A stretch of DNA of 64,000 bases, taken from assembly GCA_040506275.1 (NCBI GenBank), contig JBEVXD010000001.1:434001-498000 (forward strand). Reading direction: 5' to 3'. The number at the start of each line of letters is the position of its first letter. Positions within the stretch are counted from its first letter, which is position 1. A program made the position numbers and the translations under genes. Origin of the DNA: Thiodiazotropha sp040506275 (GTDB lineage: Bacteria; Pseudomonadota; Gammaproteobacteria; Chromatiales; Chromatiaceae). The notes beneath the pieces were generated by a model. The model saw nothing but the letters and a program-made list of their open reading frames with translations. It was not told where the DNA came from and did no database searches. This document shows, piece by piece, positions 17,363 to 25,173 of the stretch.

Positions 17363-18532
17363 ATGAACAAACTCAATGAGTTAAAAAACATAGACTGGAC
17401 TGAAATCGATTGGCAGAAAGAGTTGAAGAGCAATATAAATTCAATCGACTCGCTAAAACTCTACGTCGACTTATCTGAAGGTGAGGAGAAGATGCTAAGG
17501 GATGTGGTGGATAAACACCCGATGAATATTCCGAGATACTACCTTAGTCTCATGGATGAGACTAAGGAGAGGGATGCCATCAGAAAGCTTGCACTCCCCA
17601 ATGAAGATGAATTAGTGATTGCCGGATCAATGGGTGAAACTACACAGGATCCTTACGGTGATGAAAAGCACGACAAGGGAAATGGCGTCCTGCACAAGTA
17701 TCCCTATTCCGCGCTGATTGTCGCGACTGACTATTGCTCCATGTATTGTCGTCACTGCTTTAGAAAGGCGATTGTCGGCCTGCCGAATGATAAGACTGTC
17801 GAGAATTTTCAGCGTGCCGCGGAGTACATCCGAGAGCATAAGGAGATTACCAATGTCATCATCTCAGGCGGGGATCCCCTGTTAATCAATACTCGCAGGA
17901 TCAGAAGGATACTCGATAGCCTTGTTGATATTGAGCATATCAATTATGTTCGAATCGGTACCAGAACCCCTGTTGTTTATCCGATGAGATTCTTTGATGA
18001 TGAGTTGTTGGAGGCATTCAGAGAGTTCAATAAGCAAAAAACCCTTTATCTACCTACCCACTTCAATCACGTGAGTGAAATAACAGATGTGGCAAAAGAG
18101 GCTGTACTGAGAATACGTGAAGCCGGGGTAACAGTTAACAATCAAGCTGTCTTCCTGAAAGGTGTAAACGATAGCGTTGAGGAGATTGAAGAGTTGATGA
18201 ATGGCCTGGTCAAAATTGGCGTCAATCCATATTATCTGTATCAGTGCATGCCGGTTTCGCGTGTGAGACACCATTTCCAGGTTCCGTTGAAAAAGGGTGT
18301 AGATATTGTGGACAAAGCCAAGGAACGACTTGATGGTTATGCCAAGCGTTTCAAATTCATCATGGGTCACGACATCGGAAAAATCGAAATATGCGGTAGA
18401 GTCGACGACAAGTTGATTCTGAAACACATCCACTCCAGACCGGAAATGCCTCATGAAGCTAGTCAGATAAAGATAATGCAACTGGATGATAAGGCGGGCT
18501 GGCTCGATGATATGCAAGAGATAAGCTTGTAA
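17363..18532 (+). CDS. KamA-family radical SAM aminomutase
   Basis: 389 residues. The [4Fe-4S]-binding CSMYCRHC motif is at Cys125, Cys129 and Cys132, followed by GGDPL. The pyridoxal-phosphate lysine is expected at Lys340 (GHDIGKIEI) and the substrate-carboxylate Arg at 134 is kept. Lysine 2,3-aminomutases have an Asp after YQC (YQCD) and a second Asp in VDAPGGGG that hold the lysine side-chain amine; here the first is Met296 (YQCMPVSR) and the second region reads FIMGHDIG. The enzyme is therefore probably an alpha- to beta-amino acid mutase acting on something other than lysine. No acetyltransferase partner (AblB) is adjacent. Confidence 0.85.
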   Translation: MNKLNELKNIDWTEIDWQKELKSNINSIDSLKLYVDLSEGEEKMLRDVVDKHPMNIPRYYLSLMDETKERDAIRKLALPNEDELVIAGSMGETTQDPYGDEKHDKGNGVLHKYPYSALIVATDYCSMYCRHCFRKAIVGLPNDKTVENFQRAAEYIREHKEITNVIISGGDPLLINTRRIRRILDSLVDIEHINYVRIGTRTPVVYPMRFFDDELLEAFREFNKQKTLYLPTHFNHVSEITDVAKEAVLRIREAGVTVNNQAVFLKGVNDSVEEIEELMNGLVKIGVNPYYLYQCMPVSRVRHHFQVPLKKGVDIVDKAKERLDGYAKRFKFIMGHDIGKIEICGRVDDKLILKHIHSRPEMPHEASQIKIMQLDDKAGWLDDMQEISL

Positions 18533-18814
18533 ATCAGGAGTTTCTTGTCCCGCAAATCCAATTGCGCGTAATAGACCACATCTGAACTGAAAGAGAGTAC
18601 CAGATCAGGTCGCACCTTGAGCGTCTGTTTTCTTCCATGCCGGTCTCTTATCAGGCAAAGGTGGCGTTACGAAATAGGGTAGAAAACGGCCAATAGCGGA
18701 AGTTCTTATAGGAAGCAATCTGATATTGAACTCACCTGATTGCGGACATCTTGAATAGGCTTACATGAGCATCGATCGGTCCATCAAAGATGAGCCGATC
18801 AAGTGGATGGTCAG

Positions 18815-19060
18815 TTATCGAAGACCCTTTAACTGATCAAGCGGACTGCTCACATTTTTATGATCAGGCGTAACGTGCGTATAAATCATAGTGGTTTCGA
18901 CGTTTTTGTGCCCAAAAAGTGTCTGAATTGTTCTGATATCCGTACCAGCTGCCAACAAGTGACTGGCAAAACTGTGTCTGAGCGTACTCGGAGATGCATG
19001 CCAACGTGCCATATAACCGGTATCAAGCCAGGGGCGAACCAGTGTGGAGGGGAAGACATA
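18815..19060 (-). pseudogene. Truncated tyrosine recombinase (C-terminal fragment)
   Basis: The frame carries the C-terminal catalytic half of an integron- or Xer-type integrase: an upstream YVFPSTL and RPWLDTG, then RWHASPSTLRHSFASHLL (Arg-His-x-x-His box), LFGHKNV and the catalytic Tyr in MIYTHV. An in-frame stop at about 19061-19063 and absence of the N-terminal domain show it is a remnant. It borders the G+C-rich metal-efflux genes that follow and is probably the relic of their transfer. The 280 bp between it and the aminomutase gene hold nothing I can name, and no attC-like site was recognised. Confidence 0.75.
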
Positions 19061-19336
19061 TTACCATTCTCATTAGATCAGGGAGTAAAGAGTATGACTC
19101 CTTCTGTGCTCAGGAATACGGGAACCCTACCAAGGCTTTGATAATCACCGACAGAAACAGGCAGAAGCCCAAAGAGCATGATTCGAAACAGCCACCAGAA
19201 GGAGTGGTACTGCCACGATGCTAGCCGAGGAAGTGGCCAGAACTGGAATCTTCCAGTAACAACTGATGCTGCGGAAAGCGCTACTATAAGAGCTCCCACC
19301 ACATGCAGTTGACCGACCGACAGAGTCAGTGACAGA

Positions 19337-19774
19337 ATGACGGGCATGGCCCTGCTCCACAAACAAGTCAGTATCACGTTAGCCTTGGTGATGTTTTTCA
19401 CCTCGGTCATCAATACTCTGCTTGTCACCTGCACCTCGGGCAGTGACCACCATGCCATTGAGCTGATCGGACACCAGGCAGGGTTGACTGATCATTCTGC
19501 CCACACGCTAGCTCCAGCGATACACACGTCCGAACACGAGATGCATCCAAAGACTTGCGCAGATACCGCACTGTTGGCCGATATGCTGATTCTGCGGGAC
19601 AACCTGTCCGCACACTGGGAAGCCGATACACCGCCAGTATACCTTGCATACCCTCTCGATGACCCGATCGCACCCAGTGTGGCGTTCAAGTCTCACCACT
19701 GGCCTGCCTATCTCGACACACCGCCAACATGGTCGTCAATCGATAACCTTTCCTCGATTCGTCTCCTGATCTAA
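19337..19774 (+). CDS. His-rich exported protein at head of RND operon
   Basis: 145 residues with an N-terminal signal or anchor (ITLALVMFFTSVINTLL) followed by a mature region rich in His, Cys and Asp (GSDHHAIELIGHQ, HTSEHEMHPKTCADT). Small proteins of this kind commonly precede heavy-metal RND genes and are thought to bind metal in the periplasm; the specific family is not one I can name. ATG 19337 or ATG 19346 could be the start; neither has a strong ribosome-binding site. Coding DNA is more G+C-rich than the flanks. Confidence 0.6.
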   Translation: MTGMALLHKQVSITLALVMFFTSVINTLLVTCTSGSDHHAIELIGHQAGLTDHSAHTLAPAIHTSEHEMHPKTCADTALLADMLILRDNLSAHWEADTPPVYLAYPLDDPIAPSVAFKSHHWPAYLDTPPTWSSIDNLSSIRLLI

Positions 19775-19846
19775 GCACTCCCTTCGTCCAACGGCCGGCT
19801 GCACTGGTTGCAGCCGAATCGATCTCTTTGGCCTGGGAGCGTTTCC

Positions 19847-21205
19847 GTGACTATAACCAAGCGAAGTCATGCGTACACTTGTAATAATCTTGCTGGACGC
19901 CATATAAACCCGTTATCCGCGTTGTTGGTGGCTGCACTCGTGGTGCTTCTGCTCGCCGGATGTAGCGCACCCACCGATCCAGCAGCCACGGACAAAGCCG
20001 CTGATCCTGAGCGGGAAACTGTAGAGCCGCTTCCATCCAATCGCACCCCGCTAGCGCCGGTGGTAAGGCGCAATTTGGGCATCACATTCGCCAAGGCGAC
20101 CTACCGCCCGGTCCAATCGACTATCGCCATTCCCGGCCATTTCGAATTACTTACTTCCGCACAGCACCATTATCCCGTGCCGGCCTCTGGCCGGGTCAAG
20201 GTAAATGTTGCTGCCCTTGATCAGGTCATACGCGGACAGATGCTGCTTGAACTCGACGCCCCCGCCTGGCGCGAGCTGCAGCGCGAGTTGGCCGAGACCC
20301 AGGCCAGTCGTGAACTGGCACGGGCCAAATTCTCTCGGGCAAGCGCAACCCGCAAGATCGCCGACAACCTCGCGGGCACTGAAAAACCTAAAGGGGGCGT
20401 ATTCGCTGCCGATGAAAAAGCAGCCCAGGCTGCAGTTAATGCCGCTTCAGAACGCTTGAACCGACTACTGGCTGAGGCCGCCACCTTGACGGGTGTTGCC
20501 GAGAACAGGTTGCGAAAAGTCACGCACGGGCAACCCTACTGGAGCGAACTCAACCATATTCCCATTCGGGCTGTTGAGGATGGCGTGGTACGCGAGGTGG
20601 ATGCAGCCAGCGGCACCTGGGTTGGTGAAGGCACGGAGGTGGTCCATATTGTTCATCCCACCGAGCTTCGGTTCCGGGGCAAAGCACTTCAGGCAGACCT
20701 CGTTGATCACCTGCGTGACGGGCAGCCTGCATACATCCACCCACCCGAAGGGCGCGGCACTACGCGCCGCAGCGACCCCATACCCGGCCGCCTTCGCATC
20801 GGTGTTACCGGTGATCCGGACACCCGCACTGTTGACGTATTCATAGATCTTAATGAGGCGCCACAACAGCCTTGGATACGTCCCCAGGTGGGTGCAATGG
20901 CCGAAATCGTTGTCGCCGGTGACCCAGACATGGAAGAACTGGCCATCCCCTTGCGGGCGGTGATACGTGACGGACTCGAGACTGTGTTCTTTCGTCGTGC
21001 CCCCGACGACCCGGATACTGTGATCCGCACGGTGGCCGATCTGGGCCCGGATGACGGGCGCTGGGTCACTGTGTACTCGGGCCTTGGCGAGAATGACGAA
21101 GTGGTCGTCGATGGCGCCTATCAACTCAAGCTCGCGACCACGGGGCAGAAAGTAAAAACCGGGCACTTTCACACCGACGGCACCTTCCATGAGGGAGAAG
21201 ACTGA
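19847..21205 (+). CDS. RND efflux periplasmic adaptor (membrane fusion) lipoprotein
   Basis: HlyD/CusB-type adaptor that links an RND pump to an outer-membrane channel. GTG 19847 is chosen because GGGAG lies seven bases upstream; the frame is open from 19808. A lipobox LLAGC follows a hydrophobic stretch. A barrel-sandwich half (VPASGRVKVNVAALDQVIRG), a helical hairpin (ELQRELAETQASRELARAKF), the second half-motif (IPIRAVEDGVVREVDAASG) and a beta-barrel/proximal domain follow. Its TGA overlaps the pump ATG (TGATG), so translation is coupled. No outer-membrane factor gene is present in the operon. Confidence 0.88.
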   Translation: MTITKRSHAYTCNNLAGRHINPLSALLVAALVVLLLAGCSAPTDPAATDKAADPERETVEPLPSNRTPLAPVVRRNLGITFAKATYRPVQSTIAIPGHFELLTSAQHHYPVPASGRVKVNVAALDQVIRGQMLLELDAPAWRELQRELAETQASRELARAKFSRASATRKIADNLAGTEKPKGGVFAADEKAAQAAVNAASERLNRLLAEAATLTGVAENRLRKVTHGQPYWSELNHIPIRAVEDGVVREVDAASGTWVGEGTEVVHIVHPTELRFRGKALQADLVDHLRDGQPAYIHPPEGRGTTRRSDPIPGRLRIGVTGDPDTRTVDVFIDLNEAPQQPWIRPQVGAMAEIVVAGDPDMEELAIPLRAVIRDGLETVFFRRAPDDPDTVIRTVADLGPDDGRWVTVYSGLGENDEVVVDGAYQLKLATTGQKVKTGHFHTDGTFHEGED

Positions 21206-24200
21206 TGCTCGCGCGGTTGATCGCCTTCTCACTACGCAATGCTGCCCTGGTCACTCTGGCCTCCGCCCTGCTGGTGGGCCTTACCTGGTATGCGCTGCAA
21301 CACCTGCCAGTGGATGTTTTCCCGGAACTGAACGCGCCCACCGTTACCGTGATCACGGAGTCTGGTGGGCTGACTGCGGAAGAGGTCGAGCAATACATCT
21401 CGTTTCCAGTGGAAAGCGCCATCAACGGCCTACCTGATCTGCGCCGAGTACGTTCGGCCAGTTCACTCGGCCTCTCCATCGTCTGGGCCGAATTCGACTG
21501 GGGCGTGGACATCTACCGCGCACGCCAGATGGTGTCCGAGCGTTTGGACACGGTGAAAGCCGACCTGCCGCCTGATGCACACATGCAGATGACCCCGGTC
21601 TCCTCGATCACTGGTGAGATTATGCTGATAGCGCTGCACAGCGAGGACTCGCGCGTCACCCCGATGGATCTGCGCTCCTATGCGGAATTCGACCTGCGTA
21701 ACCGTTTGCTCACGATCTCGGGCGTGTCGCAAGTCGTTGCCATCGGTGGTTATCTGCCGGAGTACCAGGTTCAGATACGCCAGGAGGCACTGCAAATCTA
21801 CGGCCTGACCACCGCTGAAATAGCAGAAGCCGTCAGCAGGGCGCACAACCTCAACACAGCCGGCTTCCTGGTCAACGTTGAGGGCTTGGAACTGCCGATG
21901 CGCCAGAGCGGAAGGGTGCGCGGTATCGCCGATATTGAACAGACCGTTGTGGCGTACCGCGACGGGGCCCCGGTTACTGTGGCTGAGGTTGCGGATGTCC
22001 GTCTCGGTGGAGCCTTCCGACGTGGCGCCGCCTCCGACAACGGTGAGCCCGCAGTGGTCTTGTCGATCCAGAAAGCACCTGGCACCAACACGTTGGAACT
22101 GACTCACCGCGTGGACGCTTTGCTCGACCAGATTGAGTCAGGCCTTCCCATGGGCATGAAGCTGAACCGCGACGTCTTCCGCCAGGCGGGCTTCATCGGG
22201 CGCTCGGTGGACAACGTGACCCGGGTGCTCTACGAGGCGACGGTAATCGTTACTGTGATCCTCATCCTGTTCCTGATGAACCTGCGAACCACTTTGATCA
22301 CCTTGGCTGCCCTGCCTATCTCTTTGGGCACGGCACTGCTGGTGATGTGGGCGGCAGAGATGAGTATCAACGTGATGACCCTGGGAGGGCTGGCTGTAGC
22401 CATCGGCATCCTGGTTGACGATGCCATCATCTACGTGGAGAACGTTTATCGGCGCCTGGGCGAAAATGCCGGGCTGCCGGAGCAGGAACGCAGGCACCGA
22501 ATGCGGGTAATTTTCGATGCTTGCAAGGAGATCACCCAATCAGTGGTCTTCGCCACCCTTATCATCTGTATCGTTTTTGTACCGCTGCTGTTTCTGCAAG
22601 GGCTGGAAGGACGCTTCTTTCAGCCCCTTGGCGTCACTTACATCATCTCCGTGATGGCATCACTGGTGGTTGCCATGACCCTGACGCCGGCCATGTGCTG
22701 GTACCTGTTACGCGGTCGCCTGGCCGAAGTTCATGGCGACACCCTGCTGGTTCGCGGCCTGAAGCGTGTCTACCGGCCACTGCTGAACCTGTGCCTGCGT
22801 TTTCGACGTACCACGCTGGTCCTGGCCCTGATGCTGACAGCATTGACGCTTTTATTTGCCAGCACATTCGGCTCCAGTTTCCTGCCCAAATTCAACGAGG
22901 GAACCTATACCGTGTTTCTGATGATGCCACCGGGTACCTCGCTGGAGGAATCCGAACGGGTTGCCTTGGGCGTGGAACAGCGCCTTTTGGAGATAGAGGG
23001 CATCGAGCACGTGGTGGCACGCAGCGGACGGGCCGAACGCGACGAACACGCGGAGCCCCCTTCGAGTTCAGAGGTTGAGGTACGCATCGCCGACGATGCC
23101 GATCCAGGCGAAATATTGGCTCAGATAGACCGCGTGCTTTCCGGCCTGCCCGGGGTGACTATCAACATCGGGCAACCGATCTCTCACCGTCTTTCGCACG
23201 TGCTCTCCGGCACCAAGGCGCAGATCGCCATCAACGTGTACGGTCATGACCTGCCAGTTTTGCGCAAACTGGCCAAAGACATTGAGATAGCCCTTGTCAC
23301 GGTTCCGGGCACACGTGACGTAAGCGCTAACCGCGAGGTATTGGTGCAGACCCTGGGGATCAATTTCCGTCTGCGTGACCTGGCCCGTTACGGACTCAGC
23401 GCAGAAGACGCCGGGGCACAGGTCAAACGGGCCCTTTTTGGCGATACTGTCGCCATAGTCAACCAGGGTGTGCGACGTTATGACCTGGTATTGCGCCTGG
23501 TCGACGAACAGCGTGAATCAGTGAAGGATGTACGAAACGTGATCCTGACTGGCAGGGCCGGCGCCCTGGTGCGCCTGCACGAAGTTGCCGACATTGGCCC
23601 AGAGCAGGCATCCAACCTGATCTCACGCCAGAACGCACAACGCAAGACGGTGATCGCCGCCAATGTCGCCGCCGGCTACAACCTGGGTGACACCGTGCAG
23701 GCGATACGCGCAGTAGTCGATCCCATCGTTCACGCGGCTGGTTACACAGTCGAGTACGGTGGACAGTTTCAGGCCCAACAATCGGCCAGTCGAACCATCC
23801 TTGGCATGGGAGCTCTGGTGCTCGTAATCATGCTCATGTTGCTGCAGATGGCCATGGGCAGCCTGCGTCCCGCATTGCTGGTCTTGATCAACCTCCCCCT
23901 GGCCATGATTGGAGGGGTAGTCGCCATGTTCCTTGCCGAGTCAGCCGACCCGGTCGCCAATCTGGCGGCGCTGTTGGGACAAGGAGGGCGATACGTCCCC
24001 CCGGTAATTTCCATTGCCAGCATGGTGGGTTTCATCACCCTGTTTGGCATAGCGGTACGCAACGGCATCCTGCTTGTCAATCATTTCCGCTGGCTGATAG
24101 AGAGTGAGGCGCTTGAGTTGGTGCAGGCGATCAAGCGTGGCAGCGAAGAACGTCTTGTTCCGGTACTTATGACAGCACTGTGTGCTGCTTTGGGCCTCAT

Positions 24201-24390
24201 CCCGCTGGCAATGAAGATGGGCGAACCAGGCTCCGAACTGCTGGCACCACTGGCCGTGGTCGTGCTCGGCGGCCTGATGACATCAACCCTGCTCAACATG
24301 CTCGTCGTCCCTGTCGGCTACCTGATGTTCTACTCCAAATCGACAACCAGTACCGAGCGCACAGACCCATTGGCAGAGGCCGGTGTATGA
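21205..24390 (+). CDS. Heavy-metal-type RND efflux pump (CusA/CzcA-related)
   Basis: A 1061-residue inner-membrane pump with the typical RND plan of 12 membrane segments and two large periplasmic loops. The N-terminus (LIAFSLRNAALVTLAS, then LPVDVFPELNAPTVTVITES) is that of heavy-metal exporters. The fourth membrane segment has AIGILVDDAIIYVENVYRRL with the paired Asp and downstream Glu that carry protons. It forms one operon with the upstream adaptor and is followed 41 bp later by a His-rich exported protein. Metal specificity is not visible; copper, silver, zinc or cobalt are possible. Base composition is clearly higher in G+C than the chromosome around it. Confidence 0.9.
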   Translation: MLARLIAFSLRNAALVTLASALLVGLTWYALQHLPVDVFPELNAPTVTVITESGGLTAEEVEQYISFPVESAINGLPDLRRVRSASSLGLSIVWAEFDWGVDIYRARQMVSERLDTVKADLPPDAHMQMTPVSSITGEIMLIALHSEDSRVTPMDLRSYAEFDLRNRLLTISGVSQVVAIGGYLPEYQVQIRQEALQIYGLTTAEIAEAVSRAHNLNTAGFLVNVEGLELPMRQSGRVRGIADIEQTVVAYRDGAPVTVAEVADVRLGGAFRRGAASDNGEPAVVLSIQKAPGTNTLELTHRVDALLDQIESGLPMGMKLNRDVFRQAGFIGRSVDNVTRVLYEATVIVTVILILFLMNLRTTLITLAALPISLGTALLVMWAAEMSINVMTLGGLAVAIGILVDDAIIYVENVYRRLGENAGLPEQERRHRMRVIFDACKEITQSVVFATLIICIVFVPLLFLQGLEGRFFQPLGVTYIISVMASLVVAMTLTPAMCWYLLRGRLAEVHGDTLLVRGLKRVYRPLLNLCLRFRRTTLVLALMLTALTLLFASTFGSSFLPKFNEGTYTVFLMMPPGTSLEESERVALGVEQRLLEIEGIEHVVARSGRAERDEHAEPPSSSEVEVRIADDADPGEILAQIDRVLSGLPGVTINIGQPISHRLSHVLSGTKAQIAINVYGHDLPVLRKLAKDIEIALVTVPGTRDVSANREVLVQTLGINFRLRDLARYGLSAEDAGAQVKRALFGDTVAIVNQGVRRYDLVLRLVDEQRESVKDVRNVILTGRAGALVRLHEVADIGPEQASNLISRQNAQRKTVIAANVAAGYNLGDTVQAIRAVVDPIVHAAGYTVEYGGQFQAQQSASRTILGMGALVLVIMLMLLQMAMGSLRPALLVLINLPLAMIGGVVAMFLAESADPVANLAALLGQGGRYVPPVISIASMVGFITLFGIAVRNGILLVNHFRWLIESEALELVQAIKRGSEERLVPVLMTALCAALGLIPLAMKMGEPGSELLAPLAVVVLGGLMTSTLLNMLVVPVGYLMFYSKSTTSTERTDPLAEAGV

Positions 24391-24431
24391 GCGTCGGTAC
24401 CTTGTTATAAATTGACAGATAGGAATCGAAG

Positions 24432-24872
24432 ATGAAAAAACTACTACTTACTATCGCAGTTGCCTTGATGGCAGCCACCAGCTTGGCGGCGCAAGATGAC
24501 CACGCTGACCACGACCACACATCCGGTCACGCCGACGAAGGCGAAGAGTACCACTTGGGCCAGACTTCGCTAGCCGGTACACACTACCAAGTGACCTTGT
24601 ATGATGAGATTAACCCGGGCACAGAGGCTGTGATCAGTATCGAAGTGGAACAAGGCAAGGCGCCAAGCGAGTTGCGCACCTGGGTGGGTGTGAAGAATGG
24701 CCGTGGAAGCGTGAAAACCCTGCTGCAAGCTGATTCACACGGCCATTTCCACGGTCACCTGGAAGTGCCGGCGAAACTACCGGAAGGGAGCGCCATCTGG
24801 ATCGATGTGCGAACTGAATCTGGGCGTAAGCGCAGTGCCGTGTCTATTCTCGAGACGGATCATACACATTAA
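24432..24872 (+). CDS. His-rich periplasmic metal-binding protein
   Basis: 146 residues: a classical signal peptide (MKKLLLTIAVALMAATSLAAQ) followed at once by DDHADHDHTSGHADEG, a metal-binding cluster, then a beta-rich domain and a C-terminal DHTH. A good ribosome-binding site (AGGAAT) precedes the ATG. As the last gene of the efflux cluster it may buffer metal in the periplasm for the pump. A small palindrome, AATCACACAGTGTGATT (about 24871-24888), follows the stop and may be a weak terminator. Confidence 0.8.
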   Translation: MKKLLLTIAVALMAATSLAAQDDHADHDHTSGHADEGEEYHLGQTSLAGTHYQVTLYDEINPGTEAVISIEVEQGKAPSELRTWVGVKNGRGSVKTLLQADSHGHFHGHLEVPAKLPEGSAIWIDVRTESGRKRSAVSILETDHTH

Positions 24873-25173
24873 TCACACAGTGTGATTTGTCTACGGATAA
24901 AAAATGTATTACAAGAATATCGTCTGCTTCCGCCGGGGGCAGCAGCAGATGTTGTCCATCTTGAACTCCGGCTTTGGTCGCTTAGCCGTCGCACAGCGCT
25001 TCGCTGTGCAAACGGCAGCAATCGAGTGTAAAGCGGTCTCTAGTCTCGATCAAATCTGGCAATGTCTGTACTGTCGGGTCTGAGTTATCACAATTTACGC
25101 ATACGTTTCCTACAGTGGGATAGCCTGAAGGTATATATGTGCAGTGCCTGTACCGCCTATCACTTATTAATTA
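24873..25173. other. Intergenic region at the right border of the island
   Basis: 300 bp between convergent genes. Apart from the palindrome next to the stop of the His-rich protein there is a stable hairpin GCACAGCG-CTT-CGCTGTGC at 24991-25009. There is no downstream T-run. No recombinase site or second border repeat was found. Confidence 0.4.

Noticed and set aside
17363..18532. EpmB (EF-P lysine aminomutase) or AblA
   Set aside because: The region after YQC lacks the Asp of lysine enzymes, and neither EF-P nor an AblB acetyltransferase gene is nearby.
18533..19336. Integron with attC cassettes
   Set aside because: Only a truncated recombinase is present and no attC-like inverted repeats with core sites could be recognised.
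20465..22107. Long antisense frames (up to 255 residues) in the efflux operon
   Set aside because: They are shadows of the G+C-rich adaptor and pump genes, which show all expected domains on the plus strand.
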